A stretch of DNA of 6,413 bases from Candidatus Saccharimonadota bacterium (GCA_017421685.1 JAFOHW010000064.1:1-6413), one strand, 5' to 3'; counted from the first letter of the stretch, positions 1 through 5,033 are shown. Numbers and translations: made by a program. Notes: generated by a model from the sequence alone, not told the origin.

Positions 1-39
1 ACAAAATATGTCCTATTCAGAAAAAACGAACAGGAATAA
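1..39 (+). CDS. Possible C-terminal tail of a membrane protein entering from the left edge (partial)
   Basis: Frame 1 is open from the first base to a TAA at 37-39 and would encode TKYVLFRKNEQE. An aromatic/hydrophobic stretch followed by a charged tail resembles the C-terminal ends of GtrA-like small membrane proteins, but twelve residues cannot establish this. Frame 2 is also open, to a TAA at 53-55, and reads as a less convincing polar tail. It may equally be non-coding. Only the upstream sequence can decide. Confidence 0.22.
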   Translation, partial: TKYVLFRKNEQE

Positions 40-115
40 CAACCAGGTAAATTAAACCATAATAATAAAGAAACACACCAAAAATTCCCGACGACCACAA
101 ACCACATCGAAAGCC

Positions 116-138
116 GAAGGGCACACCAAGAGCCCTTC
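116..138 (-). terminator. Hairpin downstream of the zinc-ribbon gene, weak terminator candidate
   Basis: A perfect 7-bp stem GAAGGGC (116-122) / GCCCTTC (132-138) has a 9-nt loop and lies about 11 nt past the stop of the minus-strand zinc-ribbon gene. On the minus strand the following bases are GGCTTTCG, so the U-run is poor. It could slow or end transcription or protect the mRNA 3' end. Intrinsic termination is uncertain. Confidence 0.35.
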
Positions 139-148
139 CGCCGTCACT

Positions 149-406
149 CTAATCCTTCTTCCACCTCTTCAGCGTCGGGAACACCTTCGTACAATATTCC
201 TTCATCTGCTCATTTGTCATCCCCGCCTGCTCACCGAACTGCGCGCATTTTTCAATATATTCCTCCATCGTACACTTATCCAAAAACTCACCCTTATCAT
301 AGCACCATTTACAATAATCCTTATTCACGCTTCCGTCCGCATTCGTGCCGAACATATCATCCGACGTTAGTGGCATCGCACAACTTTGACAAATAGCTTG
401 TTCCAT
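149..406 (-). CDS. Small zinc-ribbon protein (putative zinc ribbon domain, Zn_ribbon_2 type)
   Basis: This 85-residue protein matches the putative zinc-ribbon family (Pfam Zn_ribbon_2, PF12674) over its whole length. The first CxxC knuckle is C6-C9 (CQSCAMPL), followed by the family's GTNADGS turn (about 20-26), and the second knuckle is C32-C35 (YCKWCYDKGEF). A helical part with C45 and C54 follows and ends in a basic tail. The four knuckle cysteines should bind one zinc. The biochemical role of the family is unknown, and it is often annotated only as a zinc-ribbon protein. The ATG is supported by AGAAAGGA 4 nt upstream and an extended -10 box further out. It is transcribed divergently from the LiaF-like gene. 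The protein is cytosolic, with no signal peptide or membrane segment. Confidence 0.87.
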   Translation of the reverse strand: MEQAICQSCAMPLTSDDMFGTNADGSVNKDYCKWCYDKGEFLDKCTMEEYIEKCAQFGEQAGMTNEQMKEYCTKVFPTLKRWKKD

Positions 407-430
407 AAAATCCTTTCTTTATTTACCACC

Positions 431-439
431 ATTATATCA
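431..439 (-). promoter_or_regulatory. Extended -10 promoter of the zinc-ribbon gene
   Basis: The minus strand reads TGATATAAT at 439-431, a perfect -10 hexamer preceded by the TGn extension. No good -35 box lies 16-18 nt upstream. Transcription should start near 424, giving a leader of about 18 nt that holds the AGAAAGGA ribosome binding site (418-411). Confidence 0.65.
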
Positions 440-491
440 TCACAAAACAGCTCAAACCGTTATATAATAATTACATGGACAAAAAGATTAT

Positions 492-500
492 TGCTATAAT
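492..500 (+). promoter_or_regulatory. Distal extended -10 box upstream of the LiaF-like gene
   Basis: TGCTATAAT is a full extended -10 element, about 120 nt before the LiaF-like start. If used, it would give a leader of roughly 110 nt carrying the inverted repeats at 531-585. A second perfect TATAAT without TG lies at 463-468. Both could also be chance hits in AT-rich DNA, because the gene has a closer promoter at 592-600. Confidence 0.4.
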
Positions 501-530
501 CTTAATTAAATTCACCGAACTTTAAGCGTA

Positions 531-585
531 GACCCTGGTCACTCAAAAATTATTTTGACCAAAGAGCCAACAAAGAAGAAGGCTC
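531..585 (+). promoter_or_regulatory. Inverted repeats in the leader/promoter region of the LiaF-like gene
   Basis: Three pairings are visible. GACC (531-534) can pair with GGTC (537-540), TGGTCA (536-541) with TGACCA (556-561), and GAGCC (564-568) with GGCTC (581-585). The first two share the GGTC segment, so they exclude each other. They lie between the distal -10 box and the proximal promoter. They may be an operator for a dimeric regulator or RNA stems in a long leader. The stems are short, so function is uncertain. Confidence 0.3.
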
Positions 586-591
586 AACCCA

Positions 592-613
592 TGTTATAAT
601 AATCTCAAAGGAG
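592..613 (+). promoter_or_regulatory. Proximal extended -10 promoter and ribosome binding site of the LiaF-like gene
   Basis: TGTTATAAT occupies 592-600, so transcription should start near 607. AAAGGAG (607-613) follows with a 7-nt spacer to the ATG at 621. The mRNA leader would be only about 14 nt, with the Shine-Dalgarno sequence at or near its 5' end. There is no -35 box at the usual distance. Confidence 0.68.
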
Positions 614-620
614 TACTAAA

Positions 621-1328
621 ATGAAACAAATCAAACCAATTATTTGGGGCATCGCTATTATTACCCTTGGCATTATTTTTGGCGGTAACGCCCTCGGACT
701 TTTCACCCTCGACATTTTCTTTGACGGCTGGTGGACTCTCTTTATTATCATTCCGAGCCTCGTCAGTCTCATTACCGATAAAGACAAAATCATGAGCCTC
801 GGCTTCATCGCCGTCGGCGTCATCCTGCTACTCGCGGCTCAAAACGTTTTCTCGTATGACGTCGCCTGGAAAGTCATCCTCGCCGTCTTTCTTGTTGCCG
901 TCGGTCTCTCTATCATCATAAAAAGCATCTTCCATAATAAAAATGATCAAGAAGTCGCTAAAAAAATAGAAGACCTCAAAAATAACAAAACCATGGATTC
1001 TCAATTCTCTGCTTTTTCTGGTAGCGACCGTGTCTATAAAGACGAAATTTTTAACGGCGCTAATCTTTCTGCTATTTTTGGTGGTGTTAATCTAGATCTA
1101 AGAGACGCGAAATTTGAAAAAGATACCGTTATTAAAGCTTTCGCTCTCTTTGGCGGTATCGACATTAAAGTTCCGGAAGGCGTCAAAGTAAAATTGAAAT
1201 CCGGTTTCATCTTCGGCGGTATTTCTGATGACAGAAAATCCGCTACCGAAAAAGGCAAATATACCATCTACATCGACGCGACCGGTGGATTTGGTGGTGT
1301 TTCTATTACCGACAAAGCCAAGAAATAA
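621..1328 (+). CDS. LiaF-like membrane protein (LiaI/LiaF transmembrane region plus LiaF C-terminal domain)
   Basis: This 235-residue protein has four hydrophobic segments (about 6-25, 32-51, 58-77, 83-101). They match the LiaI-LiaF-like transmembrane region, including the typical GWWTLFIIIPS stretch near 36-46. A charged linker (105-125) leads to a C-terminal domain of short beta-strand repeats. Each repeat ends in an FGG-type turn: AIFGGVNLDL (151-160), ALFGGIDIKVP (175-185), FIFGGISD (196-203) and GGFGGVSI (222-229). This is the pattern of the LiaF/cell-wall-active-antibiotic-response C-terminal domain. LiaF proteins sit in the cytoplasmic membrane and, in Bacillus, restrain the LiaS kinase until envelope stress occurs. 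No LiaR or LiaS gene is present here, so this may be an orphan LiaF-like protein with another envelope role. The start is well supported by AAAGGAG 7 nt upstream. Confidence 0.82.
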   Translation: MKQIKPIIWGIAIITLGIIFGGNALGLFTLDIFFDGWWTLFIIIPSLVSLITDKDKIMSLGFIAVGVILLLAAQNVFSYDVAWKVILAVFLVAVGLSIIIKSIFHNKNDQEVAKKIEDLKNNKTMDSQFSAFSGSDRVYKDEIFNGANLSAIFGGVNLDLRDAKFEKDTVIKAFALFGGIDIKVPEGVKVKLKSGFIFGGISDDRKSATEKGKYTIYIDATGGFGGVSITDKAKK

Positions 1329-1413
1329 TCATTAAAAACCATACTCTAGGCGCCGGGGCTACCTAAAAAGTCTCAGACCATATCTCATTTATAAATTTAA
1401 CGCACCGTTCTAC

Positions 1414-2127
1414 TTATTTCCTCATTTTCCTCAAAACATCTTTATTTTCTGACTCTACTCGGTATGAATCGCAAATCTTTGAAATAGTTTTATTATAAGT
1501 CCATTTTGGTAGTCTAGATACTTTTAGATACGCAAAGGTATCTTCTGGATATTTAATGAAACACTCCGCTACGAGCCACGCTATCGCCATTCGTACATAA
1601 TATTCCTCTCTTCTCGCCAGCATCTCGACCCTGTCAAAAATCAAGTTCAAATAGTTGAAATCGACGTAATGACTCTTTAATAAAACTAACCCGACCCTAG
1701 TAGAAAATTCTGAACTATCTCTAAGTAGTGGTTCAATCTTAAGTTCTAGAAATTCCTGACGATGTTTCTTAATCAAACCTCGAAGTTCCGTACAGAAAAT
1801 ATCGCAACAACACCAATTATCGATATATCTAATCTGGGAATCGAACCAATCCAGCATCTTTTCGTATGACAAACGAGAAATCAACATTCCGCGTGCCAAA
1901 ACTTCTTCAATCGCTATCGGCTCTTCACCGATAAATTCAGGAATTTTTTCTCCCGGTATTTTAGTAACGATTTCACGAATCTTAGGAATTCTTACCCCAA
2001 TGAAAGGACGCTCGCTCGGGACTCCCTTCATCGTAAATTCGCGATACTTATCGTCAGATTCATTCGCTAACGCCGTTCTGAATTCCCGATAGCTCCGTAT
2101 TTCTTTCATATAATTTAATTTTATCAC
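1414..2127 (-). CDS. AlkD-like DNA alkylation repair protein (HEAT-repeat DNA glycosylase)
   Basis: This 237-residue, mostly helical protein is about the usual AlkD length. AlkD removes 3- and 7-alkylpurines from DNA and acts without flipping the base. In Bacillus cereus AlkD the key residues are W109, D113, R148 and W187. Here W105, D109, R144 and W184 occur at almost identical spacing, in the stretches DNWCCCD, STRVGLVLL and AIAWLVAE, so activity is plausible. Two extra cysteines (C106, C107) beside the active-site tryptophan are a local oddity. The start is a GTG at 2127 with AAAAGGGGG 4 nt upstream. An in-frame ATG at 2109 is the alternative and lacks a Shine-Dalgarno sequence. The GTG start puts 68 nt inside the end of the MBL-fold gene, so the two are probably translated from one mRNA. 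I see no clear terminator after the stop. Confidence 0.85.
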   Translation of the reverse strand: MIKLNYMKEIRSYREFRTALANESDDKYREFTMKGVPSERPFIGVRIPKIREIVTKIPGEKIPEFIGEEPIAIEEVLARGMLISRLSYEKMLDWFDSQIRYIDNWCCCDIFCTELRGLIKKHRQEFLELKIEPLLRDSSEFSTRVGLVLLKSHYVDFNYLNLIFDRVEMLARREEYYVRMAIAWLVAECFIKYPEDTFAYLKVSRLPKWTYNKTISKICDSYRVESENKDVLRKMRK

Positions 2128-2659
2128 TAATCCCCCTTTTTTCGGCTAACCTCATAAATTCATCCACTGTCGCAATTTCTGGATATCCTGAGTAATCCGT
2201 CCGATAATGCATCGGAATTATGCATTTCGGCTGGCACGCTTCACAAATTCTTACCGCCATCTCGGCGTCAATCGTGTAATAGCCTCCCACCGGAATTAAT
2301 AAATAATCTGCCTCGGAAATCGCCTTTAACTGTTCTTCGTTCGGAAAATGTCCTAAATCTCCTAGATGAACTAATTTTTCGCCATTTTTAGTAATTACGA
2401 AGATTGTATTTGGTCCACGTAAAGCCCCTTCGCGGTCATCATGAAAACTCGGCACTTCAAGAATCTCAAAACCACATTCCCCCGGGACAATCTCAACGCA
2501 TTCAACTCCGCTATGATCCGCATGTCCATGTGAACAGATTACCTTCTTCGCCGAAACTCGCAAATCAGAAAGTCCCGGAACCGACCCGTCTTTATACGGA
2601 TCGATTACTAACTCATCATCTAGCCTAAAGCATGCATGCCCTAAATATTCAATTCTCAT
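2060..2659 (-). CDS. UlaG-type MBL-fold metal-dependent hydrolase
   Basis: This 199-residue protein has the metallo-beta-lactamase fold of the UlaG/L-ascorbate-6-phosphate lactonase-like group. The metal motif SHGHADH gives H44, H46, D48 and H49. H73 (PSFHDD), D101 (LGDLG) and H151 (IPMHY) complete a two-metal site. The N-terminal LGHACFRL and the LGDLGH strand are typical. The substrate cannot be told, since members of this group cut lactones, phosphodiesters and other esters. It lacks a signal peptide and should be cytosolic. I chose the ATG at 2659 because GGAGAG lies 6 nt upstream and the conserved MRIEYLGH start follows. An upstream in-frame extension is rejected. Its last ~22 codons overlap the AlkD-like gene in another frame, and its C-terminal tail (NTELSGIQNGVSE) looks non-conserved. 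It ends in TGA. Confidence 0.86.
   Translation of the reverse strand: MRIEYLGHACFRLDDELVIDPYKDGSVPGLSDLRVSAKKVICSHGHADHSGVECVEIVPGECGFEILEVPSFHDDREGALRGPNTIFVITKNGEKLVHLGDLGHFPNEEQLKAISEADYLLIPVGGYYTIDAEMAVRICEACQPKCIIPMHYRTDYSGYPEIATVDEFMRLAEKRGISDKIKLYERNTELSGIQNGVSE
2132..2140 (-). promoter_or_regulatory. Ribosome binding site deciding the GTG start of the AlkD-like gene
   Basis: On the minus strand AAAAGGGGG (2140-2132) precedes the GTG at 2127 with a 4-nt spacer. It lies inside the MBL-fold coding region, consistent with translational coupling. The stretch TGATAAAAT at 2126-2118 could alternatively act as an internal extended -10 box, with the ATG at 2109 close to its transcription start. 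Confidence 0.55.
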
Positions 2660-2693
2660 TTTAATCTCTCCGGTTAATACGTCATTCATATTT

Positions 2694-2702
2694 ATTTTAT
2701 CA
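2694..2702 (-). promoter_or_regulatory. Probable promoter of the MBL/AlkD pair
   Basis: The minus strand reads TGATAAAAT at 2702-2694. This is an extended -10 with one mismatch in the hexamer, about 35 nt before the ATG at 2659. The predicted transcript start is near 2687, giving a leader of about 28 nt that contains the GGAGAG ribosome site. It lies back to back with the plus-strand promoter at 2734-2742. Confidence 0.45.
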
Positions 2703-2733
2703 TAACAATAGACTGGAAAAATAATAAGTAATA

Positions 2734-2742
2734 TGTTATAAT
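2734..2742 (+). promoter_or_regulatory. Extended -10 promoter of the coiled-coil gene
   Basis: TGTTATAAT is a perfect extended -10 element. Transcription should start near 2749, just before the hairpin at 2755-2774, leaving a leader of about 60 nt. The -35 region (TGGAAA near 2714) is poor. Confidence 0.65.
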
Positions 2743-2754
2743 ATACAAATAATA

Positions 2755-2774
2755 GGCTCAAACTAATTTGAGCC
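2755..2774 (+). promoter_or_regulatory. Leader hairpin upstream of the coiled-coil gene
   Basis: A perfect 8-bp stem GGCTCAAA (2755-2762) / TTTGAGCC (2767-2774) closes a CTAA loop. It would lie 5-6 nt from the predicted 5' end of the mRNA. The T-rich stretch ACTTTTATTTTTAG follows, 4 nt after the stem, before the ribosome site. It may protect the 5' end, act as an attenuator, or bind a regulator as a palindromic operator just downstream of the promoter. Confidence 0.5.
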
Positions 2775-2808
2775 AGTACTTTTATTTTTAGAAAGGTTGG
2801 TGATTGAA

Positions 2809-3972
2809 TTGCTAAGAGACTCTGAACTCGATGCTCTGAAATCGGAAGAAAAAGAGGCGTTTCGTCGTAAGCAGGAAGCTTTTAAGAGATATCGGGACGC
2901 CAAGGAGCGCACGGACGAGGCCTACGAGGTTATGCAACGCGCATGGGAGGAGCTCAGGATCGCTCGCGATGAGATGAATCGTGAATACGAAGCTCTTCAG
3001 CAAGCCAAGGAGTATAACAGGGAGGTCTGGGATGAATATGGTCGTATTCGCGACTACAACAATTCCCGGATCGAGACGCTTCGCTACGAAGCAGACTGCG
3101 AACATCAGATGATGAAAGACTGTTTCGAACGCGCTAGCGACGCCTACAATTACGGAGACAAGGCCGACGCTTCGCTCTACTCTGCCGAAGGTCACGAGCA
3201 TAAAGATCGTCGTGATGAGCTCAACGCCGAAATTGGCGCACTTATCCAAGAGATCCGTGATGCTAAGGAAAACGCGAAGTGGCGCGCACCGAAAGTAGAC
3301 AGCTCTGTTTTCTACCGTGCCAAAGAAGCTTTCAACAACGCTAAAGCTCGTCACGAAAGCGCCAAAGAGAGGTTTAAATACCTCAAAGAAGAACGCAATC
3401 GCCTCAAAGCGGAACTCGATTCAGCTAAGGGCGAACACGCCCGCCTGAAAGAGAGACTCCGGCAGAGGCTCGAGGAGGTGAAGGCTAAAAGACAACACGA
3501 ACGTGACAGGATTCTCGACAAGGCCGGAGTCCGTTATTCTGAACGCAAAGACGCAAAAGTCGTCAAAAAGTCAGATGGGACAACGCAAATCTACCACGGC
3601 GGCATCGGTAAGGGCGATGGTCTTGGTCATGGTCATGTCGCTCTTGACCAATTTGGCAACAAAATCTACGACCGCGATGCTTTCGAAAAACACGGGAGTC
3701 AGAATTATACAGATAGCCAAAACTCTCGTGGCGGATGGACACAGATTCAACGTGGTACCATCGATGGTCACGAAGTTACATTCCGACAAGGAATCGGCGT
3801 CAATTCTGGCCAAACGCTTATCAGCGATGGGCACATCAGTGGAAAACAATTCGACAGACATCACAGTCATTACGGCGACAACGACAAAAGCCGCTACCCA
3901 GATGAACCAGATCGCATTGAAGACAGCAGTAGGCACAAAAACGACGACGCCTATACTGGGCCCGGTCACTAA
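2809..3972 (+). CDS. Long coiled-coil protein with a DUF1771-like segment and a His/Gly/Asp-rich C-terminal domain, function unknown
   Basis: The protein has about 387 residues. Positions 8-157 and 168-235 are rich in Arg, Lys, Glu and Ala in heptad-like order and should form long helices or coiled coils. Residues about 107-141 (ERASDAYNYGDK, then YSAEGHEHKDRRDELNAE) match the layout of DUF1771, a helical element usually placed before Smr nuclease domains, yet no Smr domain follows. The last ~140 residues form a separate polar domain with aromatic residues and at least eleven histidines (YHGG, GHGH, GGWTQIQ, DGHEVTFRQG, DRHHSHYGD, YTGPGH). No signal peptide or membrane segment is visible. The start is uncertain: TTG at 2797, GTG at 2800 and TTG at 2809 are in frame. 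I favour 2809 because AAGGTTGGTGAT aligns with the anti-Shine-Dalgarno sequence so that 8 nt remain before it. Codons are clearly more GC-rich than in neighbouring genes, which suggests transfer. It is monocistronic, with its own promoter and terminator. Confidence 0.75.
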   Translation: MLRDSELDALKSEEKEAFRRKQEAFKRYRDAKERTDEAYEVMQRAWEELRIARDEMNREYEALQQAKEYNREVWDEYGRIRDYNNSRIETLRYEADCEHQMMKDCFERASDAYNYGDKADASLYSAEGHEHKDRRDELNAEIGALIQEIRDAKENAKWRAPKVDSSVFYRAKEAFNNAKARHESAKERFKYLKEERNRLKAELDSAKGEHARLKERLRQRLEEVKAKRQHERDRILDKAGVRYSERKDAKVVKKSDGTTQIYHGGIGKGDGLGHGHVALDQFGNKIYDRDAFEKHGSQNYTDSQNSRGGWTQIQRGTIDGHEVTFRQGIGVNSGQTLISDGHISGKQFDRHHSHYGDNDKSRYPDEPDRIEDSSRHKNDDAYTGPGH

Positions 3973-3982
3973 CCATTGGAAA

Positions 3983-4015
3983 GGCGCCGAGCTTTACTCG
4001 GCGCCACCTTTTTTT
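3983..4015 (+). terminator. Strong intrinsic terminator of the coiled-coil gene
   Basis: A perfect GC-rich 9-bp stem GGCGCCGAG (3983-3991) / CTCGGCGCC (3997-4005) has a 5-nt loop. After ACC it is followed by seven T residues (4009-4015). It lies 10 nt after the TAA at 3970-3972. The same DNA encodes the last residues (Gly-Ala-Glu) and the stop codon of the convergent gene, whose TAA lies in the loop. Confidence 0.92.
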
Positions 4016-4338
4016 ATCCACTGTTTAGAATCGAGAAAATTCAAGAAGCTGTCCACTCCGTCATTTCCTATTTCTCCTGGATTCTCGTAATTGTACTCTA
4101 AATGTCTTTCTTTTTCTTCTATAGCCATAGTTAAATAAAAAGATAACTCGCTATATTTTTCTCCATTCTCAGAAAACTCATCTTTGCTACCAAAATTTTC
4201 ATCAACAAAATCCATATATCCCTGTATTTCGTTGTTCAGCCTACCTAAATCACTGACGCTCGTTGCACGCTTTATCTTATCTGCGATATTGTGGCCCTCA
4301 TTCACTGCCCTATCGACCAAGTTGTCACTATTTTCCAT
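3994..4338 (-). CDS. Small helical protein of unknown function
   Basis: This 114-residue acidic protein has no recognised domain. It is predicted to be mostly helical. Residues 1-45 form charged helices (NLVDRAVNEGHNIADKIKR), the region about 45-60 is polar (DENFGSKDEFSENGEKY), residues 60-80 include a helix (SELSFYLTMAIEEKERHL), and a short C-terminal helix precedes KKGGAE. There is no signal peptide or membrane span. A clear extended -10 box ends 6 nt before the ATG, so the mRNA should be leaderless, and there is no Shine-Dalgarno sequence. This promoter arrangement is the best argument that the gene is real. The gene also follows the CmpB-like gene by 34 nt with no terminator between them, so read-through is likely. 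Its 3' end overlaps the terminator of the convergent coiled-coil gene. Confidence 0.7.
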   Translation of the reverse strand: MENSDNLVDRAVNEGHNIADKIKRATSVSDLGRLNNEIQGYMDFVDENFGSKDEFSENGEKYSELSFYLTMAIEEKERHLEYNYENPGEIGNDGVDSFLNFLDSKQWIKKGGAE

Positions 4339-4344
4339 AAGATT

Positions 4345-4353
4345 ATTATAGCA
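4345..4353 (-). promoter_or_regulatory. Extended -10 promoter giving a leaderless mRNA for the 114-residue protein
   Basis: The minus strand reads TGCTATAAT at 4353-4345, then AATCTT, then ATG at 4338. With the usual 6-7 nt between -10 box and start point, the A of the ATG is the predicted first transcribed base. Confidence 0.72.
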
Positions 4354-4372
4354 TAATTAAAGAATAAACAAA

Positions 4373-5017
4373 TTATTTATATTTCCACCCTAGCGACTGA
4401 TAAAAATCCATCGCCGTCGGTAGCCCAAGATTTTTCAAAGTTAAATTAGTTATATCGTCTATTATGACCAGCGTAAATAACGTAATCGCAAATGTTAAGA
4501 AAGTCCGCTTTGACATCTTTTTTACGAGCTTAATACAAAAAGGCAATAAACCATACATAAGTAGTAATCCGCCCAATCCAAAAACGATGACGCTCGCCGG
4601 ACAAACGAACCCGTTTATGTTCCCGACTCCCCACCAATCTTTGCGGTAATCCCAGTATCTCGTTCCGTTCCCGACCGTATAGACTAACCATCCCGAAAAA
4701 AGCTCTAGTAACCCCGTCGAGATAGCGGAGGCGATAAAAACTACGAAGGGATATCGACGTAGTTTATATGTTAACGCTATGACTAGTAGTGCTCCATAAG
4801 CGTAGATATTCATCCACGGTAAAAAGTTCCCGCCTTTTACATAAAGGCCATCGAAACCCCCTTTAACTTCCGCCATTCCGAACTCCCATAGCCACCCAGC
4901 AAACCCAGAAAAAACTACGATTAAAAGCAAAATCCCGACTTTCTGGTAAGTTTCTAATTTTAACTTACCGTTCATATAGTCCTGGTATATCTTTGACTTT
5001 GCGCGCTTTTTAACCAT
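4373..5017 (-). CDS. CmpB-like putative ABC-transporter type IV membrane protein
   Basis: This 214-residue polytopic membrane protein belongs to the putative ABC-transporter type IV family (ABC_trans_CmpB, PF06541). Family signs in order are GWLWE (W42, E45), the loop YVKGGNFLPWMNIYAYGA, a membrane glutamate (LLELFSGW, E105), and RYWDY (120-124). NINGFVCPASVIVFGLGG (about 133-150) follows, with the conserved Asn, Gly and Cys. About five or six hydrophobic segments are visible, the first at about 26-42. The transport role is assigned by family name only, and no ATPase gene is nearby. I choose the ATG at 5017 rather than the one at 5023. The extended -10 box ends at 5025, so a transcript starting near 5018-5017 would not contain the upstream ATG. 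There is no Shine-Dalgarno sequence for either. The leaderless start yields MVKKRAKSK, a positively charged cytosolic end. The 114-residue gene follows closely. Confidence 0.83.
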   Translation of the reverse strand: MVKKRAKSKIYQDYMNGKLKLETYQKVGILLLIVVFSGFAGWLWEFGMAEVKGGFDGLYVKGGNFLPWMNIYAYGALLVIALTYKLRRYPFVVFIASAISTGLLELFSGWLVYTVGNGTRYWDYRKDWWGVGNINGFVCPASVIVFGLGGLLLMYGLLPFCIKLVKKMSKRTFLTFAITLFTLVIIDDITNLTLKNLGLPTAMDFYQSLGWKYK

Positions 5018-5024
5018 TACCATT

Positions 5025-5033
5025 ATTATATCA
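5025..5033 (-). promoter_or_regulatory. Extended -10 promoter of the CmpB-like gene, leaderless
   Basis: The minus strand reads TGATATAAT at 5033-5025, then AATGGTA, then ATG at 5017. Seven bases separate the -10 box from the chosen ATG, so transcription should begin at or one base before it. The upstream T-run belongs to the terminator of pnuC, so terminator and promoter touch. Confidence 0.72.

Noticed and set aside
555..560. TTGACC as a -35 box for the LiaF-like gene
   Set aside because: It lies 34 nt from the -10 box at 595-600, twice the usual spacing, and is part of the TGGTCA/TGACCA repeat.
1329..1413. Terminator between the convergent LiaF-like and AlkD-like genes
   Set aside because: Only a poor TAGG/CCTA pairing (1347-1365) without a U-run on the plus strand and a 3-bp stem before TTTTT on the minus strand are visible.
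2060..2062. UGA recoding (Gly code as in Gracilibacteria/SR1)
   Set aside because: The MBL gene ends in a TGA where the family should end, and none of the other genes contains an in-frame TGA.
2660..2761. In-frame upstream extension of the MBL-fold gene with a hydrophobic, signal-like start
   Set aside because: The conserved fold begins at the ATG at 2659, which has GGAGAG at proper spacing. The extension would run through the likely promoter of this gene and the -10 box of the divergent gene.
2812..3354. Long open frame antisense to the coiled-coil gene
   Set aside because: It is a by-product of the GC-rich codon pattern of the real gene. The plus-strand frame has the ribosome site, promoter, terminator and family-like motifs.
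3503..4090. Second plus-strand frame overlapping the end of the coiled-coil gene
   Set aside because: It has Ser/Thr/Ala-rich shadow composition, runs through the strong terminator, and has no ribosome site.
5018..5023. First ATG of the CmpB-like gene as the start
   Set aside because: It begins one base after the -10 hexamer and would not be in the transcript from that promoter.
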